A stretch of DNA of 64,000 nt from Chrysogorgia sp. JL179-B06 (taxonomy: Eukaryota > Cnidaria > Anthozoa > Scleralcyonacea > Chrysogorgiidae). How positions within the stretch are numbered: the first letter of the stretch is position 1; each line of letters opens with the position of its first letter. The notes beneath the pieces are model-generated. The model saw nothing but the letters and a program-made list of their open reading frames with translations. It did no database searches and had not been told where the DNA came from. The stretch is taken from the NCBI GenBank assembly GCA_035772405.1, contig JAYKKM010000156.1, positions 763,001-827,000 of the forward strand, in the 5' to 3' direction. The position numbers and the translations under genes are program-made. Of this stretch, positions 24,277-36,177 are shown piece by piece.

Positions 24277-27200
24277 TAGTCAGGTCTCTTATGGCAAAAT
24301 ATGGGTCGGATCGTTACAGAAGTGACAAAAGCGCCAAATTTTGCAGAGATGTTCCTTAGGACCTACTGATTAATATTAGAGGGGGAGCCCAACGCAATCG
24401 TCACCATATAAGGATTAACGGGGCTTTTAAAATTTACCTTAATTACGAATTGGGCTACTTGTGGTGGTTTGCAGTTTTCAAGTAAAACAGCTAACAAGAA
24501 ATGCAGTTGTGACATTTATTGACTGAAACTATTATGCTTACTCATTTCTTCGCATATTTCATTATAAGCCATCATTTATATATTACATAAGGCTTTTAGA
24601 TATATACTAGTTCCCAGTCCCTTCTCGGTAAGAATGATCAAATTTCAACATTACCGCCATAGCTGATTCGTATTACACGTTCCCTTTCTCAAACTCGCGT
24701 TTTGAACCTAAATTACTGCTGTTTGATATATATGTTCGCGAAACAAATGTACTTTCAAATAGCGCTAATAGAAATGCCAAGAGATAGCTATATTATTAGA
24801 ATTCAGTTAGGGCTACATAACGGAAACAATGCTCGATCGCTGAAACTCTTCAGATTATCATTTAAGCTTGATGCAGTTACTTTTAGGATAGGCATTTGCA
24901 TCTGCAAAGAGGGGTACATCCCAAGGAAGCCTTGGCACACTTGCATCTTGTACACGCGCCTTTGCAAGAGCACTTTATCAGCTCACTACAAGCCTTGGAT
25001 ACTTCGGGTATGGTGATCCATTTCGGAACCCATTTGCCATCGTCTTCAAACCACGAGAACTGCCCTGGTGATGGCACAGGTGGCTGTGGCTGATCACTGA
25101 CTGTCCAGATCCCGGCCTGGAGAACGGTGCGACGGACATGCTGCAAAAGGGCATCCTGCAAATAACAACAGTGTCGATGTTATTAAGGATTAATTAGGAA
25201 GAGGTTGATCATAGTTTCATAGAAAGAAGGTGCAGCGGGTTAGTTCAAACTTGTATTGCCAGTTAAAGGGCCAGGTGGCCTGGCCCCCTGAGCCCTTCCC
25301 CTCATATCCGCCCCTTGCTAGGTGAAACGTAGAAAAATTGCGATAAAGAAAGAAGTAATATTTACCTGTGTAGGCGGAAGCTTGTCCATTGCTCTACTGT
25401 TCTTGCAGAATAGCTCCATCCGGGTCAGGTTTATGTCAGATAAGGGGCTGAGCTTATCGTACAGGTGATTACCGTGTATCTCTCGATCTGTTTGAAGAGG
25501 GGCGACTCTGTCGTAAGCTGCATAAATGACCTCTGGAAAGATCTCCCATGCCTGCCAGGCTGACTTCTTTCCTTTCCCGAAGAAGCAGAAGGTGGTATCA
25601 CAGCCAGTTAATGCGTGGAATACAGGCAGGGAAGTAGATCGTGGTTTACCAAGAACAGCACAAATAGAGTTGACGCTGATGAAGCGAAAGTTTCGACCCA
25701 TACCAAAGGCAAGCCACAGATCAAGTTCCGGCTGGACTTCTCTCAGGTCATGAAGCTTTCCCACCAAGATGACTAGGACATCGATGTATCCGCGGTTCGG
25801 ACGAGGACAGTTTTCGCCTCTTCAACTTGGATGGCGTGAAGGATATGGACCACAACCCTCGTATCCGCCTCCTCGTGAGTACAATCTGTCATAGCGGTCG
25901 CAGAGCCAATGGAAATCACAGAAGTACCTGGAGAAAAATTATTTTGGTAGTTAACATTTTTTATGTGGGATTCCAACATAGGTTATACACATTAGCATGA
26001 TTGTTACCACTTGTCATTATGTCTTAGTAGAACACTGAGGAGGGTCGCTTGGCCGAAAGATTTGTTAGTTGATTACCTTTGTTGTATGACGCCTACAACA
26101 TACTTTGTTTGAGTATCATAGCTGACATATGTGTTGCATGTTTACCTGATGTAACGTGGATTGTCTTCCTCTCTGGCCAGTTATGTCCAGCAACCTTCAA
26201 CGATAGGAAGTGAAACAACTCTTCTTTGTTTAACGGATCACGCAGGAATGACACCCAGTTGGATGGTAGTTTAGTACCCCCAGCTACTTTCCGTCGAACG
26301 CCTTTGCCTCTCTTCTCCCTGGTGGACTCCTTGAGACTATTAGGTATGTATGTGTCCCAGACAACGTCCACTCTTCTACTTCTCTGGCTGCTGAGGTGGG
26401 GAATGAAGACGTTATGGGCGTAATCATCAAAGGTGCTCGAACCAGTTACGGGAAGGTAGTGGACCACGACAGCTCCGTCTAGAACGCTGCAGTCAAATTG
26501 CGTGGGCGGCTCTGGCTGAGTCGATGGAATAATGCACTTGAGGAGGTCCGATTTAGCGCTTGGTAGACGAAGATTGCCGAATTCTGATAAGGAGGGAGCT
26601 CGAGGGAATGGTTGAACTTCATGGCTGAAGAACTCCTCGAGGTCAGCATTACGGCTCTGCATGGCGATGTACAGCTGTGCAAATAGTGCAACATTATTTT
26701 GGAGTGCAGCTATTCTCTTCGTCTGTTTAGATTTGTCTCGCAGGGGTTGTTTCTTGTAAAGGGGGATCTTGTTCCTCTTAATGGTGTTGTGAATGGAGGT
26801 GGTCCGGTCCTCTATAACTGCCTTGACATATTCCCTATACTGGGTCTGACCAAGGGTGTCGAGGTTCATCACGGCCTTAGCTACGCCATCATCTGCACAA
26901 TCACGGCTATCCAGTGTAACCAACTCAGGGAAGTCGTCCAGGAAAGGGTTTCCCATCTTTCTCATGACATCTACTAGATTATTCACCTGCTGCTTGAACT
27001 TCTTTTGTGTACTGAGGCCCATTTCGTAGTTGAGACGTCCACCATGCTCGTCGCTATCTTCTAGATATTGACCTTCGACCTGGTGCAGAAGCCTTGTTGT
27101 CTCGGGCCCGAAAGCATCCATCGTCTGAAAATAGAAAATGTAAAATAATAATTGCTCAGAAGTTATTGCTTTTATCCCTATTAATCAATATTTTGTAACT

Positions 27201-27983
27201 AACGCATTCAAATTTTCCAGAACAACCATCTGCCTTGCAAGCTGAATTCAATGCATCGCGACCATTTTTGTTTTCATAATAGCGAGTAGTCGATTAAACC
27301 GTCCAGAACAATCAATTACTTGCCCTGTTATCAATTGCTTGCCCTGTCCCCTAAGAGGACATCTTAAATCTTCTGTTGTGGTTGTTTGGCATATGATGCA
27401 TCGACTCCAAGATATTTCCATTTCCGATTCTGAAATTTGAAACGGTTATATTTTCGATTAATTTTAGCTGATTACTTAGAAAAAACAACTTAAAATTGAA
27501 AGAAAAACTGTTAAACCAAACTTTTATATATATTGCAATATAAAATTAGCAAGATTATGGCCTTTTAATAGCGAAATACTTACAGGTTTTGTAGGTACGC
27601 CTGAGAGCCGCCATATTGGATTTAGCCAATGGCCGAGTGGGACTGGGCACCAGTATTTCAAAGAGATGCCGAAAAGTAGCTTTTTTGTTAAGATTCGGGG
27701 TTGTAATCGACAGTCATGACAGATAATGCATTCTAATGGTAGATAGCTTTTTCAAAATTTATTTAAAACGTTTTTACATATTTAATAAATATATTTAAAA
27801 TAAGTACCACAGGGAGCCCAATTCGTGAAATTTGAAAAAGTAAATCCTCCGTAATTCCCCTTAAAGGAATATTTACGTTGGGCTCCCCCTCTAACATTGA
27901 TAGTACTACCATAAGCTACAACTATGCCAAGTTTGGTGCTTTTGTCAGCTCTGTAACGATCAAGACCCTAAGAGACCTGACTA
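24277..27983 (-). mobile_element. Transposon-like unit carrying nuclease/CXC gene
   Basis: Inverted repeats bracket a coding unit. The outer block is AGTCAGGTCTCTTA (24278-24291 and 27969-27982) followed by the shared words GATCGTTACAGA and TGACAAAAGC. An inner, perfect 19-bp block, TTAGAGGGGGAGCCCAACG, lies at 24376-24394 and 27876-27894. A further imperfect block around ACGAATTGGGCT lies at about 24445-24466 and 27808-27832. The outermost bases are compatible with a TA duplication, but the exact ends are uncertain. The gene at 24883-27430 lies on the minus strand inside. Confidence 0.65.
24883..27430 (-). pseudogene. FEN/PIN-like nuclease with CXC cysteine cluster, frameshifted
   Basis: Minus-strand gene with probable exons about 27430-27300 (WSRCIICQ...CP, a CxxC-type start), 27123-26146, 25927-25366 and 25155-24883. 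Introns have GT/AG ends and matching phases. The main exon contains VLDGAVVVHYLPVTG and VDVVWDTYIPNSLK..TREKR. The next exon contains THEEADTR and HALTGCDTTFCFFGKGKKSA. These acidic blocks in this order resemble the I-region and catalytic aspartates of FEN/XPG/PIN nucleases; that is my inference. The last exon has ELIKCSCKGACTRCKCAK and CTPLCRCKC, a tesmin-like CXC cluster. Similar proteins occur in many copies in invertebrate genomes. A 2-bp gain at about 25785-25790 (after VRTADT) breaks the frame just where a DTDV-type motif is expected, so this copy is probably inactive. Confidence 0.7.
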
Positions 27984-28244
27984 CATATCTTGATTGACCA
28001 ACTATGATTACATATAATGATAGCTTTATTAACAATCCAAATGCAATCCACTTGCAATCCTTTATATAACTACAACTTCTACTAATAAAAATACTGGTAC
28101 AGTGCAACTGAAAAAAGATTAATGATGCCATATTCATTTGGTAAAACTGCACTATGGTATGCCCAAGATTATGTGGAAGAAAAACAGAACTGTATTTTTA
28201 GAACTTCACACAACAATTTTATAATGGAACAAATGCACTTCATG

Positions 28245-28350
28245 CTTTTTGCAAGTATGGTGCTCAATGGTTAGAGCGTACAATCAGAAGGTTACAGTTT
28301 TGATTCCAGTCTGGGACTCTATTTTTTTGAGGATATGAGCTTGACGATCG
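28245..28350 (+). repeat. tRNA-derived SINE
   Basis: Head GTGCTCAATGGTTAGAGCG, degenerate B box TTTTGATTCCAG, and the tail word GAGGATATGAGCTTG (28329-28343) shared with the copies at 5085 and 12296. Confidence 0.65.
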
Positions 28351-28494
28351 TCTATGTATCATCTGATTATTATTTTCATTATCACAATTATTATTATCAC
28401 ATATTTTTGATGTTATAAAGAAACACTATAATTTTCGATTAAAAACACTGGACGTTTTGGTTGTCATGAAAACCAAAACTAGTAACTGAGACTC

Positions 28495-28668
28495 ATTGCA
28501 CAGTCTACACTATCAAACACTTTGAGCAAACTATATTTTGATCAAAGAAACTTTGATAGTGTAAGCCAGCCTTAAACCCTGGTTTACACTGTCACTATCA
28601 AAATTTATTTGATGAAACTATCGAACTGTATAGTTTGATTAAAGTGTGTGTCAGTGTAAACACCTTTC
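28495..28668. mobile_element. Two adjacent GTTTACACT-type MITEs
   Basis: Two small inverted-repeat units lie side by side. One runs from GTCTACACTATCAAA to TTTGATAGTGTAAGC (about 28503-28565). The other runs from GGTTTACACTG to CAGTGTAAACACC (28581-28664). The bodies are AT-rich and non-coding. Confidence 0.55.
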
Positions 28669-30640
28669 AAAGTTATGTGCACAAATTAGAACACAAAGAA
28701 ATTGACAGTGTATCAATGAAACACCAGCCTCAAATGAATCTAAATTGTCAACTGAGATAAAGAACATTTTGAGAGTCTCATTTACAAGTAAAATATCAAG
28801 TGAAACAGGGTTATTCGATGGCAACGTGTTTCCTGATTTATTAGGCAAAATATGTGAATGTATACTGCATATATAGTCACTTATATGATCATGATAGACG
28901 ATATAAATATGAAATACATATTTTTGATATACAGGTACATAAAACAATAAACTGTTGAATAGCATCGACTTTATTTTTTATGACATCGCAATAAACAATA
29001 CAGCTTATAAAAATGTTGCAGTTACCTTAGTACATGTATTAAACGTATTTCCATACAGCGTTCATACTGTATATTGAGTCTCGCGTCGACTTCCGGTTTA
29101 TCATGTTTACCTCATACTGCATAATGACGTATTGAAGAAGCCGTCACTTCAAAGTTCTCGAAGAGTCTTCATCAATGTTCTTCGTTCTTCGATTTACAGC
29201 ATTTGACCAACATTTTTCAGTACAATTCAATAACACATTTAAGCATAAGTTTGATCGATTCAATAAAAACATGTAAACAAGTACAAATCAGCGTACGGTT
29301 ATCAAGATCGCGGGGCGGACCAACCCGTTCCGATTGCTCGTCATCAGCGAGTTGTAAGCATATGATGAGCGTATTCACGATTAACACACTTTCAAAATCT
29401 ACCAACAGAGTCTGACTGACACAACTCGACGAAAAGCAAAGAATAGATGTAGAATTTCGCTCAAATCGACTCGCAACATGCTTCACGGTTCGCAAAAGCC
29501 TTGCGACTATTATTGCGCAATTTTGCAGATTCGTGGAACCCCAAGAATAAAACGACTAATAATGAAGCCAGAACCTAGACTCGTGCTACGGCCCAAGTAA
29601 TAATCATCAAGATGCCAAGGTTACCGCAACAGCGTTGGCCAATTACTGCCGGCCCAAATATAAAAGTGCTAAAATAGTATAAACGATTTAGTTAGTAACA
29701 ACAAGTAATACAGATAGTTTCAATGAGGCTTCGAGAGGTGTTGCAGTTCAAACAGATTGACTTACATGATCTTGGATCATCAGCATCGTAGGACAAGTTA
29801 AGAGCGCTGAAGTAATATTTTAATAGGACAGATTTAAAGGTTGCCAATTCAAGTGTAGTAAAATATCAAGTTCGTTAACTATAATGTATGCTATATTCTG
29901 GAGGATCTATCGATGAAGGATTTCTGGAAATTTACGAACCGGAACTGGATGTAATTACTATTAGATCTAGTAAGCCTTGCAATACGGATTGTTGGAATTA
30001 CTCCGGGGTTAATATTAATCAATTTCCTTTGCTCATTTTAAAAAAAAGATCATATGTCCATGTATTCGTGCCACAGGCTCAAGGGAGTACGTTCAGATTG
30101 ATCAGTCTTTCTTTGTATGGTATCTATAAGTAATAATTATTGCTCCCTTACCAGAGAAGTAAATTATTAACAATTTACTAGTGAATTAAAGTTCGTTCAG
30201 TCCGTCAGTCTCATTGCTGCCGAAGACAGTCTAAAATAATAATTTAAACTACATAACGTAAGAAAGTTTATACACATTGAACATTTTTTGCGTTTCTTTA
30301 TTCTAAATCTTTGAAAAACAAGCTTTTTGTTTTTAATAATGTCATGGGTAGTTGAAAACAACTGCATCTGAATAATTAACATTACAATCGCATACATAGA
30401 GATGCGCGAGGAGATGCGTTTCCCTTCAGAACTGGCTGTAGCGTTTACTTCCATTTGCGGTGCGATCTGTATTAAACAATAGGCTGTTGATGTTTTCTCA
30501 CACTTTGAGAGCGTAATTCACGTGCAGAGTTGCACCTTGGAAAAGCAGTTGTGCATTCTCTTTTAACTGGGGAAATGACAGGCTGTTGATGCAGTTGACG
30601 TATGTACATTTAACCTTGATCGGCCGTTTTTTTTTAACAA
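28669..30640. other. Intergenic, no gene seen
   Basis: AT-rich sequence with only short frames (under 105 codons) that overlap on both strands and show no recognisable motif. I see no RNA gene or clear repeat. Confidence 0.5.
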
Positions 30641-31412
30641 AGAAGTGAATAGGTTGTAGATTTGGTTCATATATGTAAAATTTGGCTGTTTGGAGGTAGT
30701 GAAACATGTTCGTTAAACCTGCAGGGGCGCATTCAGAGTAAACACGTCATGCGACTAAGCTAAAACATTTACTAATTAATTTCTTGATTTTTGAAATTTT
30801 ACAGTATAACATTTAAACGTGTCGTGTGGCGAACGGAAAGCGCAATCTTGCAATAAAAATTTCTATCCTCGTCCCAGTCTCCCGTGTTGACTGAAGTGAG
30901 AACTACTCGGAAAAGCTAGCTTTGTAGCAGACTCCAGAGCATTTATGTGTATGCTCGACCTATGGCTAGAGGTAAATCTTTACAAACGGGTACAATTTCA
31001 TACATCTAATGGCTGAAATACGTCGGAATTGCGAGCTTGAAAATGATAATATATACTAGCCAAAGTCCAATTTGGACTCTAGCCAAAGTCCAATTTGGAT
31101 TTAAAAATTAATACTGATAAAATGTTCTTGTAAAAACACGTTTTAAATTTTGCTCAAAAGTACCATCAGAATGCGTCTGGGAGTGCGTATCCACAACATG
31201 TTTGACTAAGGTTTCTCAAATTCATTAATAATTCATAAGAATTTTACTCAATCAGACAGCTCCAATCCGTCACGTGAATCAGTGTGAAACACCGGTAAAG
31301 CATTGCATCAAACACTAGTGTTTCATTTATGTTAATTAAAACAGAGCGTATCACTAAACATTCGCAAGTCCCACAACGGTGGCTCATTGTCTTTCATTTG
31401 AGAAGCCATTTC

Positions 31413-31518
31413 AAAAACTCGTTCTGCGTGTTTGATCACGGTATCAATACACGCGAAAGCTACGGGTTTAGCTTTCTCGTGTTTTGATACCGTGATCAAA
31501 CACGCAGAACGAGTTTTT
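31413..31518. repeat. 106-bp hairpin
   Basis: Arms AAAAACTCGTTCTGCGTGTT... (31413) and ...AACACGCAGAACGAGTTTTT (31518) pair over about 35 bp without mismatch. Pairing then continues with small bulges to an ACGGGTTT loop. A MITE or cruciform-forming insertion is likely. Confidence 0.8.
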
Positions 31519-31815
31519 TAAATAGTACATAGCCGCATCACTAATCCTGGATCCGTCAGAATCAAGAGCCATCGTATGGCGTAGAGACTAGAATTGACGA
31601 GGGGAAAAGATAAAATTTAAAGAAGTAGATTCTGATTTCATTTAAAAAAATTTGAGGGAAGAAAATAGAAAAAATAAAAATATAACAGGCTTGTCAACGG
31701 AAAAGCACCGTAAGGCCGTCCCATTCTTCTCTGCAATTCATAGTAATTTTCAGATTTATGTAAAAAAAACTGCTTTTAGCCAATGAAAACTTGCATTTTT
31801 AAAATGTAATTTTAG

Positions 31816-32108
31816 GATATTTATTCAAATACGCTGAAACTCCCATAAATCACTGTGGAAGACCAACTATATTCGAATTCTTCAATCGTTGCCGATTCAC
31901 AAGTGACTACGAATTTGGAAAAGACAACGTTTGCCAAAATGGAGAACTATGTGGCCGAGATTTCCGGTTCTTATCTGACAACTGTCCATTTTGGTACCAT
32001 AAGCGAATGGAAGGCACCCACGCTGGGACGTTAGCATCTACACATCGTCCGCCGCCCACGGCACTCCGACAACATCAAGTGATTTATGCCACAGATATCG
32101 GAGAATAA
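31816..32108 (+). CDS. Orphan cysteine-rich reading frame (possible terminal exon)
   Basis: After a TTTTAG acceptor-like site the plus strand is open for 97 codons to a TAA. It reads NHCGRPTIFEFFNRCRF, then NVCQNGELCGRD and LSDNCPFWYHKRM. Six cysteines are spaced as in small secreted or disulphide-rich domains, and there is no ATG in a useful place. A degraded second copy of the 3' half (FRLLSDNCPF) lies at 32367-32525. I do not recognise the family. It may be a terminal exon whose upstream exons are missing, or chance. Confidence 0.3.
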
Positions 32109-32366
32109 TTAAAGTAAATCTAGAAAAGACTTCTATAATATCGTTGTAAGCTAAACAAGCACTTGGGAATACGACTTAAAGTTGACCATGAAGAGACCAG
32201 CAGAGACTACAAATAATCAGAAATGCAAATAATCGCGGATAAGAGTCCTTTAACCTACGGGACCTCAGAAAAGCTCTAAGTCTGAAGAATAATAATTAGG
32301 CAAGCAAGTACTATTATAAGCAGTAGAAAAGGCAAAATTCATGTGCATATGGTGATTAAATGGTTT

Positions 32367-32525
32367 AAATTCCGGCTCTTGTCTGACAATTGTCCATTTT
32401 TGCAAGCGGATGGAAGGCATCATTGTAACATCTACGTCATCATCCGTCGCCCAGACACTCCGACAACTTCAAGTGATTTACGCTTCACATATCAGAAAAT
32501 AATTGGTGAAAGGAAAAGGTGGTAG
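32367..32525 (+). pseudogene. Second, degraded copy of the cysteine-rich frame
   Basis: Imperfect direct repeat of about 31966-32110; FRLLSDNCPF matches FRFLSDNCPF of the upstream copy, and both share the words GGAAGGCA and CTCCGACAAC. The frame diverges after this. Confidence 0.4.
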
Positions 32526-34559
32526 AAAATCTTGTCACAAGGACCGTTTTCTATTTATTTATTTTTATTCATTTATATTTATTATACATACCATTTATTA
32601 TTTTTTATATTTATTATTTATTTATATTTATATAATTCACCAGTTCTTTGTTAGCCTCTATTAATGATAAAGGATATTAATTGCAAAGAGAAAGGGTAAT
32701 TCCTGGGAAGAGTTATTTCTTCTCAGCGGACTGTCACCCTGAAATCGGTTTATCCGGAGAGAGGGTTTCACATTGGTAAAGCTTCGCGCTTCCTGTGGAG
32801 TCCGATGCGTTATCGAGTAAATGTAAAGACAATGGTTAGTCGATCTGTTCATTACTAATATACAGTGACTGTCAAGCAAATCGTACAAAGCAATTTTGAA
32901 GTAATTTTCTCTGAAATGTACGCCGCTTTGTTCCTTGTTGCCAATGCTTGCTCTCAAGCGATCTAAAGCCTCCTTGATTCCATTCAGACCTTGGTAACGT
33001 GCTTTGACCGCATATTATGCGCAGACTATCTTGTGTGGTTTCAATCTCAGCTTTTCAATAACTTCCTTCGTTGTTCGCACAGTGGTTCATACCAGTATAG
33101 CTCAAACTATACCTGCCCCCTTTGTACGAGGTGCAGCTACCACTAGGAAATCCAAACTCTATGTAATGCATCTGCTGATAGTCATGTAATTGCCGCCGAG
33201 GAGAATACCGCAACTATCGTTTGTTAATATGCCAGAAATGTAAAACCTGTGGATCTGGTGAGGCAATCAAGTGGCCGTGTACAAGTAAAACAAAATGAAA
33301 GTGAAAGCATGAAAATGAAAACAAAATGAAATGAACAAAATGAACAAAATGAAAGCATACAAGTGAAATATTTTTTACACTGCCGAGCGCAGTGTTGCCG
33401 CGAATGGTAAATAACATACAGGATGTATAAGGGCCGTAAGAGCAATAGTCCATATCACTATGGCACTCGTTATGTAGCACGCAAATTTAAACAGAAATAA
33501 TTTGTTAGCTGTTAGAAAAGTAATGGCTGTAACGTATAAAATGTATGAGCAAGGTGGTGGAGTGAGGTCATCTAATTGCCTTTTTCAAGAATATAATGGA
33601 GTTATTCGTCGATGCTAAATACTAAATACTTCGCAAACTTCTGAAAGTCGCATGCCCCCCGAACATATGGATCTCGAATATGACATTTCCTGCATTCTGC
33701 AGATGGAACGTTTGAGCAAACAAAAGTTTAGAACATGTCTTTAATGACATATTTTAAAAGTTTTAAGATTTTGTCGAGATTGAACTTTGTTGGTGAAAAT
33801 GGCAAAATGTTTGTGTTTTTCATCCATTTTTTACTGTCATTTCGGTATACCTTCCCTCACTGTTTTCGTGCGCACTACCACTTTGAGTCATTGTATATTT
33901 GGAGTCCGAGAAATCAACCAGCGGTTTCGCATCGTGCTGTTACTCAACACAAGAGAGGCAAACACCATTAATTTATAGAGGCGCGTTCTCGAGTAGTTAA
34001 AACTTAAAACAGCGAAAACCGAAATTTATTCTGGCTACAGCGAAACCGAAATTTACTCTGATATTGTTTCATTAAATAAGGCAGAAAGTTCTAGAAAGTG
34101 GTATAAAATCAGACCCACTCGGTAAAATTTGACAAAAGACTATAGACATTTACCCTTTATAGGACAAGTGTACACAGGAATATTCTCGAGTCTGGTACAC
34201 AGCTAGCTTTTCCGAGTAGTTATCACTTCACAGTCAACACGGGAGGCTGGGACGAGGATAGACACGTTTAAATATACTGTAAAATTTCAACGTACTCTCA
34301 ATGTGCTGCTGGTTTAACGAACATGTTTCACTGTCTTCAAACAGCCAACATTTGCATGTACCAAATCTGCAAGGTAAACATTTGCCAACGTCAAATTCAA
34401 CTAATTAATCGTATCCTTTCAGATAAGAAATAATACTTTTGCAACTAAGGCCATTAAAGTAACAATTAAGCGTTAATTTATGCTTGTACTGCAGTCAATA
34501 TAGACTAGTTATGATTGGGTGTTTTTAATGCAAATGTCATTTGTATGTATATATTATAT

Positions 34560-34735
34560 AATTTGTAACAGTTAGGTTTTTATATGTAAATATTATACTA
34601 CTTATTTGGTTGAACTAGCTTTTATAATTGTAATTAGACAAAATTATTTAAATACAGGGGCCCTATGGATATCAGCCATAGTGCTAGCCATAGAATAGCT
34701 ACCCTGCTAAAATAAAGTTTATTCATTCATTATTA
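34560..34735 (+). repeat. Possible LINE 3' tail
   Basis: GGGGCCCTATGGATATCAGCC... leads to AATAAAGTTTATTCATTCAT, an AATAAA followed by a short ATTC repeat. This looks like the 3' end of a CR1-type non-LTR retrotransposon. No ORF2 is present upstream. Confidence 0.35.
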
Positions 34736-35014
34736 ATTCATACTGAGGCCGTCGAAACGTCGGTCAAACAATTTTCGAGAGTAGTAAAAAAGTTAAGTGA
34801 CGCGTGTAGACATGGATTAACAATACCGTTGCCAGTTTTTCAATCCACTCATCTGGAGCTCCCAAAGACGCGAGGCCAATCTCCTGCAGAGATGAAAACT
34901 TTTTTTTATCAAATACTGAAGTCAGTCAGTTTTTGTCAGTTATTGTGCTTGTAATTCTTAAATTGAAAACCAGATTTAGCAATACGTATGTCGCACGTAC
35001 GAACTAGTACACAA

Positions 35015-35105
35015 CGTAGCCTTCGTTCTGGTAGCTCAATGATTAGAGCGTTTAACCGGAGATCATGAAGGTTGTGGGTTGATTCACAGCTGGGGCTCAG
35101 AAACA
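35015..35105 (+). repeat. tRNA-like SINE head
   Basis: TGGTAGCTCAATGATTAGAG followed by a B-box-like GGTTGTGGGTTGATTCAC. Related to the other SINE heads in the window. The anticodon region is degenerate and the 3' half does not pair as a tRNA should. Confidence 0.55.
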
Positions 35106-35462
35106 TTTTGCGTTTAAGCTTGAGTAGCAAACAATTTACTAAAATTAACCATGTTAAAAGTTTAGGAATGTTTCCTGGTTATAAAGAGCATCTGTTACAA
35201 TTTGTTTTCAGGTGTTTTTTTCTCGAATTTCGTTTTTCAAGAGGGAAATTACCGTACTATGTAACAACAATTGGGCTGTACGACCATGAGGAAAAGGACT
35301 ACAATCTCCAGGCGCTGACGCTGTACTTTTTACGACATTTTGTGTGAGTTATTGCTAATGGGAGCCCACAGTTCAGTTATATATAGACTAGAGATCAGTC
35401 AGTGGTAATTGATTTATCACCCATGGTGACATTAGCTATAGGCATGACTGGAAAGTTAGTAT

Positions 35463-35486
35463 CGCGCAACGGAGATCTCCGTTGCG
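35463..35486. repeat. 24-bp perfect palindrome
   Basis: GCGCAACGGAGA with its exact reverse complement adjoining, at the left edge of the GCGC-rich block. Confidence 0.8.
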
Positions 35487-35499
35487 CAGTTTCGAGCCA

Positions 35500-35690
35500 A
35501 ACTTGGTCGCGGCCGCGCAATTTTGGCAATTTATGTCGGCGCGCGCGCAATCTTTGCGAGATTTTGGCGCGCGGGCAATTTTTGCGCTTGTGCCATAATC
35601 TCGCGCGCAACAGGCGCGAGATTCTGGCGCGCACACAATCTTGGCGAGATTCTGACGCGCGGCCGCGCGCACGCAATCCTGGGGAAAACC
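35500..35690. repeat. GCGCGC-rich imperfect tandem block
   Basis: Words such as GCGCGCGCAATCTT, GCGAGATTTTGGCGCGC and GCGCGAGATTCTGGCGCGC recur at about 25-40-bp spacing. The CG-rich composition contrasts sharply with the AT-rich surroundings. Open frames on both strands are by-products of the repeat. A similar short block lies at 63150-63235. Confidence 0.6.
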
Positions 35691-36177
35691 TGCTGATATT
35701 TTCACACGAGACACGCGTGTAGCAATAAGATTCGCCATGCACAAAAGATGTTTTCTTGCAAAAGTTATGATAAGTGGTGATAACCAGGTGACAGATAAAA
35801 TGCGCAAGGAAATGTATAATTCACTTCCGGTGACATGTCTTTCACCGGTTCAACGTGGTTCAACCAATGATAATCGTCGTATCGACAATTGGGCAGCTTG
35901 CACTATTTCTCGCTCAAGAAAGAATGTAAAATTTTACTTTGGAATTTGACCTTCTTTGGGGAAACGTAAGTTTACAGCCTTGAGCCTTCGGCCTTGATTT
36001 ACGCAAGTTGGATTTCATTTCAATACTTCAGGATTTTCTGAGGTAAGTTTTTAAGCAGATTTAGTTTCTAAACAGTTAGGCTAAGTTAGCGGTTATTAAG
36101 TACCGTAATTGTTCGAATAAGCGCCGCGGCGCTAATTAAATTTTTCGCGTCTTACATGTGGCGCTTATTCGAGGGCG

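Larger units (their letters stand above)
30640..34375. mobile_element. Region bounded by about 250-bp inverted repeats
   Basis: The segment 30640-30930 returns in reverse complement at about 34180-34375. Shared words include AGTGAAACATGTTCGTTAAAC, GAAATTTTACAGTATA, TTTAAACGTGTC and ACTACTCGGAAAAGCTAGCT. The arms differ by indels. The interior (about 3.2 kb) holds a perfect hairpin, a duplicated cysteine-rich frame and otherwise AT-rich DNA. It could be a foldback element or an old inverted duplication; no target duplication is clear. Confidence 0.55.

Noticed and set aside
24277..27983. Firm assignment of the nuclease element to the Academ superfamily
   Set aside because: Academ elements are described with XPG-type nuclease parts, but I see no helicase and no matching target duplication, so the label is not supported.
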